Source: Ypsolopha sequella
Taxonomy: Eukaryota; Arthropoda; Insecta; Lepidoptera; Ypsolophidae
NCBI GenBank assembly: GCA_934047225.1
Contig: OW203992.1
Span: forward strand, 16,543,501 to 16,607,500
Direction: 5' to 3'
Length of the DNA: 64,000 nt
Part shown: one piece after another, positions 34,309-46,277 of the stretch
How the letters are laid out: each line of letters starts with the position of its first letter
Numbering within the stretch: the first letter of the stretch is position 1
Program-made: the position numbers and the translations under genes
Notes under the pieces: model-generated
Seen by the model: the letters and a program-made list of their open reading frames with translations, nothing else
The model's database searches: none
What the model was told of the DNA's origin: nothing

Positions 34309-34950
34309 ATCGGCCAAGTGCGAGTCGGGCCTCGCTTTTTTTAGGGTTCCGTAAAGTACATATGACCAATTATTTTAAACAAGATATTTATTTAATTTTA
34401 GGTAATGCTCTAATTCTGTCAGACATAAAAACTGCAAAATTAAGTTGGTTGAGTATTCGGGGACGTAACCCTAAAACTACATTATAAATAGGCGATTTTA
34501 GTATGTGTTGTTTAAATACAGCATATGGTACATAATATACAGAAATTTCAAATTCCTAACTGCTTTGGCCTTTGAGATAGACCTCGTAACAAATATGGTC
34601 TAAAAATTGAAACTTTTATAGCCCCCCATTTCTTGATTTTAGAAGATAATAAAAATAAAAAATGTATTTATACTCTATTTAATGAGCTCCAATGACACCC
34701 CACATGCTAGGGTAAGAAAAAAAAATTTTTTTTGCTCCATTTGCGTGTATTTAAAAAATAATTTGCTTACATTTTAAATTCAAAATTCGGTTTTGGGTTG
34801 ACATTTTACACAAAATATAAAAAATTCAGGTTTCTATCTCATTTCGTCTAAGTGCTAGAGACCCGTGACATACGGACAGACAGACAGACGGACAGTGGAG
34901 TGACACTAATAGGGCTCAGATTTGCTCTTTGGGTAAGGAACCCTAAAAAC
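34309..34950 (+). repeat. Lepidopteran dispersed repeat (GGCCAAGTGCGAGTCGG family), long copy
   Basis: Starts TCGGCCAAGTGCGAGTCGG, then TTAGGGTTCCGTA. Near the end are GACAGACAGACGGACAG, AATAGGGCTC and GGTAAGGAACCCTAAAAA. The start and end words are inversely related (AGGGTTCCGT / GGAACCCT). I know this repeat as abundant in moth and butterfly introns; a shorter copy is at 39822-40152. Confidence 0.75.
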
Positions 34951-35219
34951 GGTTATAAGGTTATTACGTGAATTTTAGAAAACGCATATTTTTTTCTTTT
35001 CATGTATACAACTTCGTCCATTTTACATTTCGTTTCGTTTTTTTTTCATCAGGGATCATCAATCTACATACAGAAAGACAGATGTGCTCTTCAAAATGGA
35101 ATGTCTGAAGGTTTCTCCATTCACGCACTTTGTTTGCGACTTTTCGCCCTGTTTATTTTATTTATTTCTTTTCAAAGACTAAGTAATCCCACGTAAATAC
35201 GCAGTGACTTTGTAAAATC

Positions 35220-35480
35220 AGTACAGTACCAGGCCATTTGAAGGTCGCAAAAGAGATACTCGGCTAGCTTCGGTTTTGTAGAGCGTCATCTTTGTCACAC
35301 GAAACACTAACAGTCCGGTAACTTAAACGACGTTCGACTACGACTGACAAGTCAGCGACTAAACGACCGGGTTGACAAGTGCGACAGAGATGACGCTCGA
35401 CAAAGCCGAAGGTAGCCGAAGCTAGCCGAGTATCTCTTTTTAAAGCACGATGCGACCTTCAAATGGCCTGGTACTGTACT
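35220..35480. mobile_element. 261-bp MITE
   Basis: AGTACAGTACCAGGCCATTT (continuing GAAGGTCGC) at the left and the exact inverse at the right. The inner arms also pair: AGAGATACTCGGCTAGCTTC with GAAGCTAGCCGAGTATCTCT, and GCGTCAT with ATGACGC. The central 90 bp are unpaired. Confidence 0.88.
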
Positions 35481-35626
35481 TTAATGAAATTACTAAATCT
35501 GGGATACCACCTATTTCATGAATTATTTAGGACATGAATAAATACAATTAAGTTGCTGAAATTAATCCAGTTTGCGCCCTTTCAATGTTTTAAGATCTGA
35601 ACATCCCGACTGGGTAATGATCTATT

Positions 35627-35962
35627 ACCTTTCTGTTACACCTTGTATAAATCATTTTAGTCGGACCACTTACAGTCTCTATGAATTTTGTTGTATCAAT
35701 CTAAGTCACCTTATCTTTATCTTATACTAAGGTCCTTACTTAAGTGGTAACAACTTTTACTATGGAACAAACCCTGTATCTCGAAAAAATAAATTAACTG
35801 TTTCATAGAAAAATGCAATACCGCTCGGCTGAAATGTATGGAAGGGCAGATTTAAGGTTTAGTATAAGATAAAGATAAGGTGACTTAGATTGATACAACA
35901 AAATTCATAGAGACTGTAAGTGGTCTTACTAAAATGATTTATACAAGGTGTAACAGAAAGGT
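35627..35962. mobile_element. 336-bp foldback element, 104-bp perfect-looking arms
   Basis: Arms 35627-35730 and 35859-35962 (for example GGACCACTTACAGTCTCTAT / ATAGAGACTGTAAGTGGTC; note GG versus GT at one point). The loop holds an inverted piece of the MITE found at 31744-32003. Its right end overlaps the next MITE (35941-36210). Confidence 0.85.
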
Positions 35963-36210
35963 GTAACCATATTTGAAGAGCTAATTCAGTCAATGGTATA
36001 GAACTACTTTTACTATGGAGCCAACCCGGAAATCTCAAAAAAAAAAATCTGCCCTTCCATACATTTCAGCCGAGCGGCATTGCATTTTTCTATAAAACAG
36101 TTAATTTTTTTTTTCGAGATACAGGGTTTGTTCCATAGTAAAAGTTTTTCTATACCATTGACTGAATAAGCTGTTCAAATATGGTTACACCTTTCTGTTA
36201 CACGTTGTAT
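35941..36210. mobile_element. 270-bp palindromic MITE, second copy of 31744-32003 family
   Basis: ATACAAGGTGTAACAGAAAG ... CTTTCTGTTACACGTTGTAT, with arms reading CAGTCAATGGTATAGAAC / ATACCATTGACTG. About 85-90 percent like the copy at 31744. Confidence 0.85.
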
Positions 36211-36371
36211 ATTGATATTTAGATCTTTATTTTAAAGTCTAGAGTATACATTTTAACGTTTAAGACTTTCTGGACACAGGCTTTTGTTTTTTATTCGAAG
36301 CCTTTATAAACCTGAACCTAAAATAATAAGGTACCTAATGCCTGTTTGCACTGACCTTAAATCGTTTGCCT

Positions 36372-36434
36372 AAATATTTAAGAACTTTTTTTCTTTTATG
36401 TAAGATAAAAGAAAAAAGTTCTTAAATATTTAGG
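36372..36434. repeat. Perfect-looking short hairpin
   Basis: CCTAAATATTTAAGAACTTT ... AAAGTTCTTAAATATTTAGG with a TTATGTAAGAT loop, next to the mariner remnant. Confidence 0.85.
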
Positions 36435-36537
36435 TAAACAATTCAGTCTTCGCTTAATAATAATGTATGTATATGTCAATGTACATACGTGGGACACTCA
36501 GAAAATATTGCGAAAGTAACAAAAATTGTTCTACGGT

Positions 36538-37692
36538 TTATAGTTTTTTTTCTAAAATCTTTTCAAAGTACTCTCCACCAGCACCTTTACAAAGTTTCAT
36601 GCGTCTACACAAATTTTCGAAACAATTTCTCCAGTCCGCCTCAGACACCTCTTCTACGGCCTTATCGAACGCTGTTGGTGCATCTTCCGGCGATGAAAAT
36701 TGTATCCCTTTAAGTTGATTTGTTCATTTTAGGGAAGAAAAATATGTAAATTAGAGCTGTTAGGAGGGTGACCAAAAAGTTTAACCGGTATGCTGTCCAA
36801 GAAGTCCCTTGTTTTGAGTGCTGAGTGCGCTGCAGGCGCGTTTTCATAGTGAAGCAGTAGCCCGCAAAACCCCGTGTTCAGTTGCTTGTTGCTCACAGAG
36901 AAGAACACTTCTAGTAAGTATTTGGTAGTATACCTTTGATGCTACTTTGATTTCGTAAAGGAATTGACAACAAATACCCCGTGAAAGTGAAATAACTAGC
37001 AATCAAAATCTTCCCTGCGTTTCTCGATCGCTTTACTTTGGTAGGAGTTGATCCGTTTTGAAACAGCCAAGCTATTGACTGGCGCTTCGTTTCTGGACCG
37101 TATTGATGAATCCAATATTCATCACTTGTAATAATGTTGTATACACGCCGAGACAACCCTGCTTCAAGTTTAGCAATCATGTCACGGCACCATTCTGCGC
37201 GGGCCTGCTTCCGAGCAGCGGTGAGGTAGTGCGCCACCCAGCGTTAAACTATCCTCCTCACGCAAAAGTGCTCGTGTAGAATCTTGTGAACGCTTCTCGA
37301 TTCAATCTGCAATATGTACTGAATCTCTCCATACGTAATTCGCCTATTATCGTAAATAAAATTTTCAAGTGCTAGTACGTTTCCTTCCGTGACAGTCGTC
37401 AAAGGACGACCACTTCTTTCCCGGTTCAGAGCTCCTCACATCCAGATTTACTTTTCTTTCTGCGTTTCTATACTGCAATGATATAATTAATGTTAAGTTA
37501 ATTTACTTCTTTCTTCATCCCTCAAAGTTAGACGACCGCTCTTAAATTCGTTATACCAGCGGTAAACAGTTGCCTTAGAAAGCTTTTTATCCATAAATGC
37601 TATTTGAAGTATATTTTACGATTCTTTCGGTTTTAGGCGACATTTGTAATCGTACAAAATCCTTGCGCGAAAATGTTCTGACGCAGATCCAT
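36538..37692 (-). pseudogene. Dead mariner transposase (Tc1/mariner superfamily)
   Basis: Read on the minus strand, the pieces in order are: a start MDLRQNIFA; the helix-turn-helix end KATVYRWYNEFKSGRLTLRD; RPLTTVTEGNVLAL and RSVHKILHEHF; KQARAEWCRDMIAKL and SDEYWIHQYGPETKRQS; LLLHYENAPAAHSALKTRDF; and a C-terminus SPEDAPTAFDKAVEEVSEADW ending in a stop at 36538. The order and wording are those of mariner transposases (DD34D group). It is inactive: there are several stops and frame changes, the second catalytic Asp (HDN in the family) reads YEN, and the third Asp region (SPDLAPCD in the family) is lost. Short inverted words TTAAGAACTTTTTTTC (37826) and GAAAAAAGTTCTTAA (36411) may be remnants of the element ends. 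Confidence 0.88.
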
Positions 37693-39821
37693 TTTTCAAT
37701 GAGACACGATAGTTCAATTTAGCTCGTAAAAAATGTTTAGTGAGATTTTGAAGTTGAAACGTTCGTATTTTTACTTCTAAATAATCATATTTTCAAAATA
37801 AATTATAACTGTCCAGTGTCTCATTCTTAAGAACTTTTTTTCGCTGAACATATTGCGTGGCCTGTGGCATAGGTCCCTATAATGTCAACTTCACAACTTC
37901 AAATAACCATTTCACGTTGCGCTACTTGGTTAATCGGTTTAATAAAAATAATATGTAGATACTAGACTATTATTAGCTAAAACGCATTACCTTTATTAAG
38001 TGCACTCGATAGAATAAATACAAAGTCACTGCTAAATTTAATGTTTTTCAAGTGTTAAGGGGCCTTTCTCAATTCATACAGCCTTGAAATGTGAATTAAA
38101 AATAAGTGAACAAATGACCCCGTCGGTGCGTTACAAATACAAAATACAAAAATTATTTATTGAATCAAAAAAACATACAGAAGCACTTATCCAATAAAAA
38201 CAATAGCATGCAATATGTTTTACAAAAATTTAAAGATGTGCTAATTGTATCCTAAAACAATGTAGACAAAGACAGTCCCTATCACCTAAACTGACCTAAA
38301 AGGCCGTCTCGAGAGTGACAGTTACCAAAAGCGGCTCACAGCATTTGGGATACTTTGATATTTTAATAATTTTATCTAGAAGCCGCGTTATTAAATAAAA
38401 ACTCAGTTTTTCGTAAGCGCGTGTTTCTCGGTGATTGATGCAAAATGAGGTGCTCAATCTGACTTTATATTAAGGTTAGTCAAAACGGGCATTATAGTAA
38501 ATAGATCAGTAACAAAAATAGAGGCGCTGACATTCAACAGACATCCAATCCAAAACTGAGCAAATTTTCAATTTAAAATGTATTAGTTACGTTGTTTGTT
38601 TTTACGCAACTTCTTATTATTAAACAAGCGGTAAGTTATTGGTGTATCCGATAAAAGGTAACTAATTGTCTTTGCTTGTACCTATATAGGTAGTACACAT
38701 TTATTTTTATCTGTAATATACTGCTTAAATTGTTACATAGCGTTATTATTTATGTTTCGTATTAGTACTAGTGTATTATAATTATTATCTTTCTACTTTA
38801 TTCTTCTTCTTTTATGATTGTACGAAAGTTTTTAAGTTAAGATAACCAATTATTTTTAATTTTGTATATTTGTATATGCTTTTGATCCGTTTTTTCGGAG
38901 TTAAAGCAAGAGAAAAATAAAGTAATTTTGATAACATTGTACGGTAAGATTTTTTTATTTGAATTAGAGCTTTAATGAAAAACATGTTTTAATAACAACT
39001 CCTAAACTTTTTATATTTGCTACAATAAACGCCAAAGAAAAATGGAAAAAATATCAACGTTAGATGTTTAAAAATATTTGTACCTACAACCTCAGACATA
39101 GACGTTTCAGGTCATTAACTTGGCTGTGGTCTGTTAGAGTTTGAGATTAAGTATCGTTTGCTTTTCTTCAAGATTGTATATATTTTTTATTTAAGATAAT
39201 ATTGCGGTTCAGCACGCATACTAAGACTTTATTTTGAATTGGTCAGCAATATTATTAATACGATTAGATAGCGAAAATTTGGATCACGGTATTTCTTTAT
39301 ATTTCAATAGAAATAAATCAGTTTAGCTTTAATACCAAATCGTTTTCGCACCAATGAGATTTAAGAGATTTATGAGCACTGAATTTTATAGGTATTTACT
39401 ACTTAGTAGTAATTATATTTTAACATATACAAGGTGAATTTGTGAACATTCGCAATTATTGTTATCGATTTATGATGCTGATCACTTACCAAGCTTCCAG
39501 TATGAATTTGGACGATGATCAAAAAGTCATCTTGTATAAATAAAATAAATAAAATGTATTGTAAAAGAAAACACTTACGATATCTGTAAGGTGCGACAAA
39601 AACCATGCATTTTATCCCAAAGTCGTCGATTTGATATCGACATGAGTATTTGACTGTTCATTTAACACCTTTGACACCACAGTAAAACATGTCATACTTT
39701 TAATTAGTTACTTACATTATTTTACGAAAAAATTGAATCGTTTGATTGATTAATTTATAGATAGTTACGAGTTATAAATACAGTTTTGATAGCTTTCTCT
39801 TTGATACAAAATAAATAATTT

Positions 39822-40152
39822 GGGCAAGTGCAAGTCGGACTCGTGCACTTAGGGTTCCGTAACACCACATAATAAAGGTAAGTAACCCTAAAAACATGGT
39901 AAATTACAACATTATGAATGTCTCAGCAACATTAAGGCGACACAAACAAGCCGCTAAAATGATTGGCGGCTACCGCTGAGTATGGAACCCTATATGTCAA
40001 CCGCTATATCTTTCCTGTAATCTTTACGTAATCACCTATTTTTAGGATTCTGTACCTCAAAAGGGAAAAACGGAACCCTTATAGGATCACTAACAGCGTA
40101 GGCTTAGAAATAGCGTTCCATTTGGCACCCTTCGGGTACGGAACCCTAAAAA
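39822..40152 (+). repeat. Short copy of the GGCCAAGTGCGAGTCGG repeat family
   Basis: Starts GGGCAAGTGCAAGTCGGACT then CTTAGGGTTCCGTAA; ends CACCCTTCGGGTACGGAACC then CTAAAAA. Internally reduced compared with 34309-34950. Confidence 0.75.
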
Positions 40153-40705
40153 AGGACTGTTTTTATAATAACGGTTTAAAGATGATATCAATACAAAAGC
40201 TATTGAACTCGTTTACGGATGTAGAGATTATTGAATTAAGCTTTTTAGAGTTGAAAGTGAAAATACAGATTCTGTAATTACTTAGCAAAATCCTATTATT
40301 TCCGAACGGATGGAGAACTAATAATTTGTACCAGGACGCTTTATGTAACCTGAACTGAATTCACTAGACCGTAATCCACAGCAATAAAGGTTTATATTGA
40401 TTGTCTTAATGGTATGTATTACTTTGTGTACCAATTACAGTTGGTTTTCCTTTTCGTAAGTTTTAATTAGTTTTGTGTGCTCAAGACCAACGCAACGCAA
40501 ATTGTGTAGTGTTAAAGGAAATGATCAATAGGTATTTTATTGTTTTACCGGTTACGGCTTTTCTCATTGCCAACGAGCTTGAACTGAGTAACTTTGTAAC
40601 CATTTTATATGGTAAGTATAGGGTTTTTTAATATAAGAAAAATACATAGTAATCTACATGATACAAATAATGGTTTGGTTTTTCCTGAATTTTATTTTAA
40701 TTATA

Positions 40706-40758
40706 CCTTAACCCTTAACCCTTACCCTTAACCCTTAACCCTTAACCCTTAACCCTTA
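40706..40758 (+). repeat. (AACCCTT)n array, seven-base telomere-like repeat
   Basis: About seven units of AACCCTT with one six-base unit (ACCCTT). Insect telomeres are normally TTAGG repeats, so this is a microsatellite and not an interstitial insect telomere. Confidence 0.9.
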
Positions 40759-43043
40759 TTTCTCGATTTTTTATTCACTTGTAGAATAGAATAGAATATA
40801 ATTTATTTCGCAAGAAGAGAGTACAGTACAAGTTACAAGAATTTATAAGCTTAAAATCTAAGATACACATAAAGTACTAATAACAGATGTACACTGTTAT
40901 CCTAGAAAGGATTTTACGCCTGTAGTAAGGAATAACAGCCCCGTTTCTTTGGAGGACAGAATGGGGTAAAAAACATAATGTACTTACTTAATCAGCTTAA
41001 CAACATTAACTAGTTATAGGTAAAAAAGTGAGAAAAAAACTATGTAAAGATAGGTATAATTTAAGATGATAAGTATGGATATATATATACATATATGTGT
41101 ATGTGTAACAATATAACTGCTGCAGTTTTAATTTTTTTTTCAGTTCTCGGAAGTTCATTTAATTTTACATAAAATTAATTAAAAATACACTATTTTCGCA
41201 CTTGTCAGCCGCAGCGACTGACGTAACAGCCGTATTGCATTAAAATTTCAACCACCAAGAATCGAGTACCAAATTTTACCGACGGAGTCACCTTCAGACA
41301 TTCTTGCAGCAATATAATTCAACTTTTATTAATTATTAAGAGTATGACATAGCCAAAACAAAAACCAGTTCCGGGCGTGGCTTATTCTATTTTACGATAG
41401 CGCGCGGGGGGAAATTCGTCCCGGTCTCTAAGCTCGCGTCACCATAGCAAAAATACGAATAGAGTGGACGAGGCAGGCTCAAAAGTAATACGTATTTTAT
41501 TTTATCTAATTTATTAGTGTATTTCGATCATCGTCACACGGCATTGATCCTACTTGCTATCACGTCGGGACGTAAATTTATTATGGTCGGCTAAAAGTGG
41601 TTTTTTGAGTGTTTGATTTATCAGTTGACCCTCGGAACATTTCAGACACTCCTTAGAGATACATAATAATATTGTGACGGTTAATTGTCACCATTACCCA
41701 TTCTTTAAATATTTTTCGCCCGTTGAGCTGGTTTTACACTTGCGGGAAAATAAATTGGACCAAAAATTTCTTTACAAAAAATTTTTACTAAAGTTGTTAT
41801 TACAAAAAGTGGAAACTAACAAATATTCTCAGAAGGAATGCACCACGTCACTATCTATCTCACTATAACCTATATCAATTATGCCTCTCTCATTCAATCA
41901 CGTTTAACTGCGTTACTATCTCATTCCAACTCATTTTAAATAGCGTCACTATTTATCTCACTCTAACGCGTGTTAAATGGCATTTCTAATGAACGTCAAA
42001 TATTTTTACTGCCCGCCACTCTTTCTTTCTAAATTCTAATTATTTTAAAAAATACGCAGCTCCTTTGGTAGTGAAATAGCAATAACTTTTTTTTCAAAAG
42101 TAATACACAGAAATTGCCAGATCATTTGAAAAACAATATTTGATGAGCCGTTATTTAAGACAATTTGCAAAACTAACAAAGGACATTTTTTTTCAGGGTG
42201 TGGTATCGAACCAACCTAATTACAAAAGATTGCTCATAAATTGGGTTTTTATTTTTCTTCCTGATGTAACAGCATTTCAAGGTTTATTTTTGACTTTATC
42301 AATAGCATGACTGTTCAGAGTTGCGCAACAAAAATTTTATTCTTAGAATTTAGAACTGGTTAGCTTTGACTCTCAAAAATCTATTCGAATTTATAAAAGT
42401 ACCATCAACTCGAAGACTATCTACTTTTTGCTGAGGTCATGATTTGATATTCTGGTCATTAGCTGGCCTACCAGCCTTCCAAGGGAAAGCGTTGACTTTT
42501 GGCACACATGTTTACCCTTGGGATAAATCGCCAAGTGTTAAAAATATAGAAATTTATTTGTATCATAGTTTGAAATGTTCAGGTCCCTTTACGCAAAATG
42601 AAAAAACAAAACTCTTTTAGGATTAATTTGTTGCCCCTATGTTTGTCTGTTTGTCCGTTTGTCTAGGCAATTTTTCTGGGTAAAATCAATAAATGCTAAT
42701 ATTTACAGCCCTGTAAAATAAACATATTATAACGTTTTTATGGCCTTTTGTTTAACTTTTTCATACAAATTTTCTCCTTATGAAAATATAGAGATCAACA
42801 CTTCACATAATATTTTGCATTTGAAAGAAAGCACAGACAGGAACTGTAGAACAAATAATGTAAAAAATATAAAACCATATCTTTCTATTCTAAAGGCATT
42901 AATAATTTACTGTTTGTTCAATGTGGCGATAGCTTTGTTTATTTTTTTTTTTCTTTGTTTCAAAGATAACAAATATTATCATACAAGGTTTTCTTAAGGG
43001 CTATTTCTCCGAATTTGTAACAAAATATTAGGAAATAATTATA

Positions 43044-43315
43044 ACGGTAAAGTACAACTTTTAGCTAAGACAATTTATTGTTAAAAGTTTGCTATATGCA
43101 TAAACATATTTTAATGATATTATGGTATCTTCAAAATAATTGGGTTTTCCATAAGCGTGATATCAGATTATTTAAGAAATTTACGGCTGGTATCACGACG
43201 ACGGATAAGCCAATTATTTTATTACTATTGTAATATAATTAAAAATATGTTAATGCATACAGCAGACTTTTAACTATAAGTTTTCTTAACTAAAAGTTGT
43301 ATTTTTACTTATTGA
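43044..43315. mobile_element. ~270-bp foldback MITE inside the 42501-44289 element
   Basis: GTACAACTTTTAGCTAAGAC ... GCATAAACATATTTTAAT at the left is mirrored by ATTAAAAATATGTTAATGC ... AACTAAAAGTTGTA at the right, each arm about 80 bp. Confidence 0.8.
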
Positions 43316-43322
43316 AATTGTA

Positions 43323-43748
43323 TTTCTCATCAAGAAGTGCAAGATGACAAGATATTCAAAATAAGTTAATTGAATTTGTGAAATGGTTTCAGATCAAAAC
43401 AGTTTTCCATGAAACGGTAATTGTTTATACTTAGCAAAGTGTGTAAACTTAGTCATCCTAACATGAACGACGCCTGTATTTCTCTCTTTTTTATTTCCAG
43501 TATAGATAAAAATATACAAACTTGTTAAACTTTGCGTAAAAACGAGGCAATATTGACGATATCCTGACAGCTATTATGATGGTATTTTATCAAATTTTGC
43601 TTTTTGGGCTGTATAGAGACGTAGTTAGATATCACTAGAATATACTCATGAAAAAAGATATGAAGAAAATAAGCTGTAGACTTCACATTCGGTTTATACC
43701 TATTGTATGAATTTTAAGAAAAATACAGGGGTAAAGGGACCTCTTAAG
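43323..43748 (+). repeat. Dispersed repeat copy 2 (pair with 27030-27440)
   Basis: Same words in the same order as listed for 27030-27440; lies between the arms of the foldback element. Confidence 0.8.
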
Positions 43749-45399
43749 GAAAACCTTGTATTAAACTTTTTGTTATCTTAGTAAAAAATAATTCAAGGAA
43801 AAAAATAAACAAAGCTATCGCCACATTGAACAGTAGATAATTAATCCCTTTAGAATAGAACAACATAATTTTCATATTTTTTACATTATTTGTTCAACAA
43901 TTCCTTTCTGTGTTGACTTTTAAATGCAAAATATTATCTCAAGTGTTCATCCCTATATTTTCATAATGAGAAAATTTGTATGAAAAACGTTAAATAAAAG
44001 GCCATAAAAACGTCAAAAGTATGTTTTTACAGCTCTATAGAGGGCCGTTTATATTGGTATTTATTAATTTTACCCAGAAAAAATTGTCTAGACAAACGGA
44101 CAGACAGACAAACATAGGGATAACAAATTAATCCTAAAAGAGTTTCATTGTTTTCATTTTGCGTAACAGAACCTGAACATGTACCGACAGGATTATCTAC
44201 GATCTAATAATTTTGCCATTCACTGTAAATATTTCAAAATAAATTTCTATATTTTAAATGCTTGGCGATTTATCCCAAGTAAGTGTACCTATATAATTTG
44301 CAAAAAACTTCACTTATTGGACTTGAAATGGTGAGCCAATACTAGAGGGTAATTTCACGAAAAAGTCATTGACCTTTGTTACAGATCTCAGTAAGTATAA
44401 GTAAATTAATTTGGGTTTCAATAACGATCACAAAATTATTCTTTTAGAGTAACATATATTATTTTCCCGCATAAAAGTATGAATTCATTCCAAATTCATT
44501 CAGTTTTGTTGTTATGACTATGGCACGATGTAGCTAAATCACTCATACGCATATTTTGTTGAGTTTTTAACGGCAGGAATATGATGCTCCTCGAAATATT
44601 ACTTTATAAAATTAATTTCAATGTTTTTTGAAGTAGTTTTGGGAGATATTTATAGCTTGCAAAAAAGGGCACAGGTTCCACGTCTTACGGGCGCCAACGC
44701 TAGGCGTAGACTGACAATATCTTGCTGCCGCTGACTGCATCAGTGGATTTACGTATTTTTGGAAAAAGGGGGTGCTTTTTTTGACCCGAATAACGTGGTA
44801 TTTGGAAAATGAATAGATATCATTCACACTAATTTTATTAAAAAAAAACCAACAAAATCGCGAAAGCGATACCTGAAACAAAATCGATAAGAAGTGTGCA
44901 ATAGAGGGTTACAAAAAAATTCATTGACAGTACAAATATGAATCGATTAACGTGGTTTGTGGAAAATGAATACCTTAAAGTTCAACCAAAAACATGTATT
45001 TTTTTTATGGCTATACGTAACCTAATTATTGCAACAAAGTCATCCGAAAGCTGACATTTTATTTCTGTTTGTATTTTCGTTCCCCTCATTTTAATTTTCA
45101 TACATTTTACAATACCTGTGCTCGAAAATTACATATACTCCTATCTCCCAGAAGGTTAGGCAGAGACTAACATTCCATCTGCTACGATCATGTCACACCT
45201 CTTTCGCCTCTTCCATATCCATCAATCTAGTGATACAAACTCTTCCGTTCAGGGTACTTTTGACATTGCCCTTCTTCAGTATTTCGTCAGCATAGGAGTA
45301 AGTCGCCATTGGATATGGTTTTGAAGGCTTATTTCTGTGAATTGAGCACCAAATGTTAGGCATGCTCAATGTAGTCAATACATATTTTATGCTAAAAAT

Positions 45400-46277
45400 T
45401 AGAGATGAAACGGATATCCGGTTACTATCCGGTATCCGGCCTATCCGGCCATATTTTTGGTATCCGGTATCCGGCCGGATAGTAGCTAGTATCCAGCCGG
45501 ATACCGGATACTTAACTCAGCATACAAAAAGTCGTTTAAATCACAAAATAAATTGATTGTATCAATGATTCCATAATCTAAATTCTAATACATAAAGTAA
45601 ATAAGAGTTGAGCTATGGTAGATAAAGACAAGCTGTACAGCAATTGTTGGGAATTACCGTTTGTGCTTTTTTTCATACATTACGCCAGCTTCTTTTGCTC
45701 TCACAATATACCGGATGTAATTCAACAGGTATCTTTTAATAAAAACCCATGGTCTAGGAATCATACTGAACAATTTTTCTAAAGAAACATACTTGTGGAA
45801 ATGAAAAAATATTTTCATGTTTCCTTACTTATTTTAAGACCTACTGTGAATTTTGAAAGGGCATTGGGTGGGCAGGTTCAATTAATTTTTTCAACATGTT
45901 ACTTTGGGAAATCTGTTCAGTATGAACAGTAGATTACGCGATTTCATTTAAATATACCTGTCCATTTATGTACAGTATACACCGCTGCAAAGAGACAAAA
46001 GATACATATTGACGAATTTTGTTAGGATCGGAAATTGTTTCGCGTTTGCAGACCAGCTTTTGTATGATTGTGATTGTGATTTAGAAAATACACAAATAAT
46101 CTCGCCCAGTTGCACCCGCACGCACCTTGGTGCGTAATGTTTAGACATGGTTAATTAGTGCGAAACGCATATCTTGAGCCGGATATTCGGCCGCCGGATA
46201 TCCGGCTATCCGGCCTAGTGCCTTGCCGGATATCCGGTATCCGGTATCCGGCCAAATCACTATCCGTTTCATCTCTA
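45400..46277. mobile_element. 878-bp hAT-like element with intact 8-bp target duplication
   Basis: Terminal inverted repeats TAGAGATGAAACGGATA (left) and TATCCGTTTCATCTCTA (right). CTAAAAAT is duplicated exactly at 45392-45399 and 46278-46285. The 8-bp duplication is the hAT hallmark. The subterminal 100 bp at both ends are built of repeated TATCCGG/CCGGATA words, which may serve as transposase-binding sites. No transposase can be read inside, so it is non-autonomous. Confidence 0.9.

Larger units (their letters stand above)
42501..44289. mobile_element. 1.8-kb foldback element with nested inserts
   Basis: Left arm about 42501-43000, right arm about 43737-44289, inverse at roughly 80 percent by eye: CCCTTGGGATAAATCGCCAA / TTGGCGATTTATCCCAAG; TTTTAGGATTAATTTGTT / AACAAATTAATCCTAAAA; CTGTTTGTCCGTTTGTCTAG / CTAGACAAACGGACAGACAG; CAATGTGGCGATAGCTTTGT / ACAAAGCTATCGCCACATTG. 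The region between the arms contains a 270-bp foldback (43044-43315) and a dispersed repeat (43323-43748). An 85-codon frame in the left arm (42740-42997) is not recognised. Confidence 0.85.

Noticed and set aside
40706..40758. Interstitial telomere
   Set aside because: The unit is AACCCTT, not the insect AACCT unit, and the array is only about 50 bp.
45193..45378. 61-codon minus-strand frame ending LMDMEEAKEV
   Set aside because: Looks like the end of a retroelement-derived repeat, but too short and unsupported to name.
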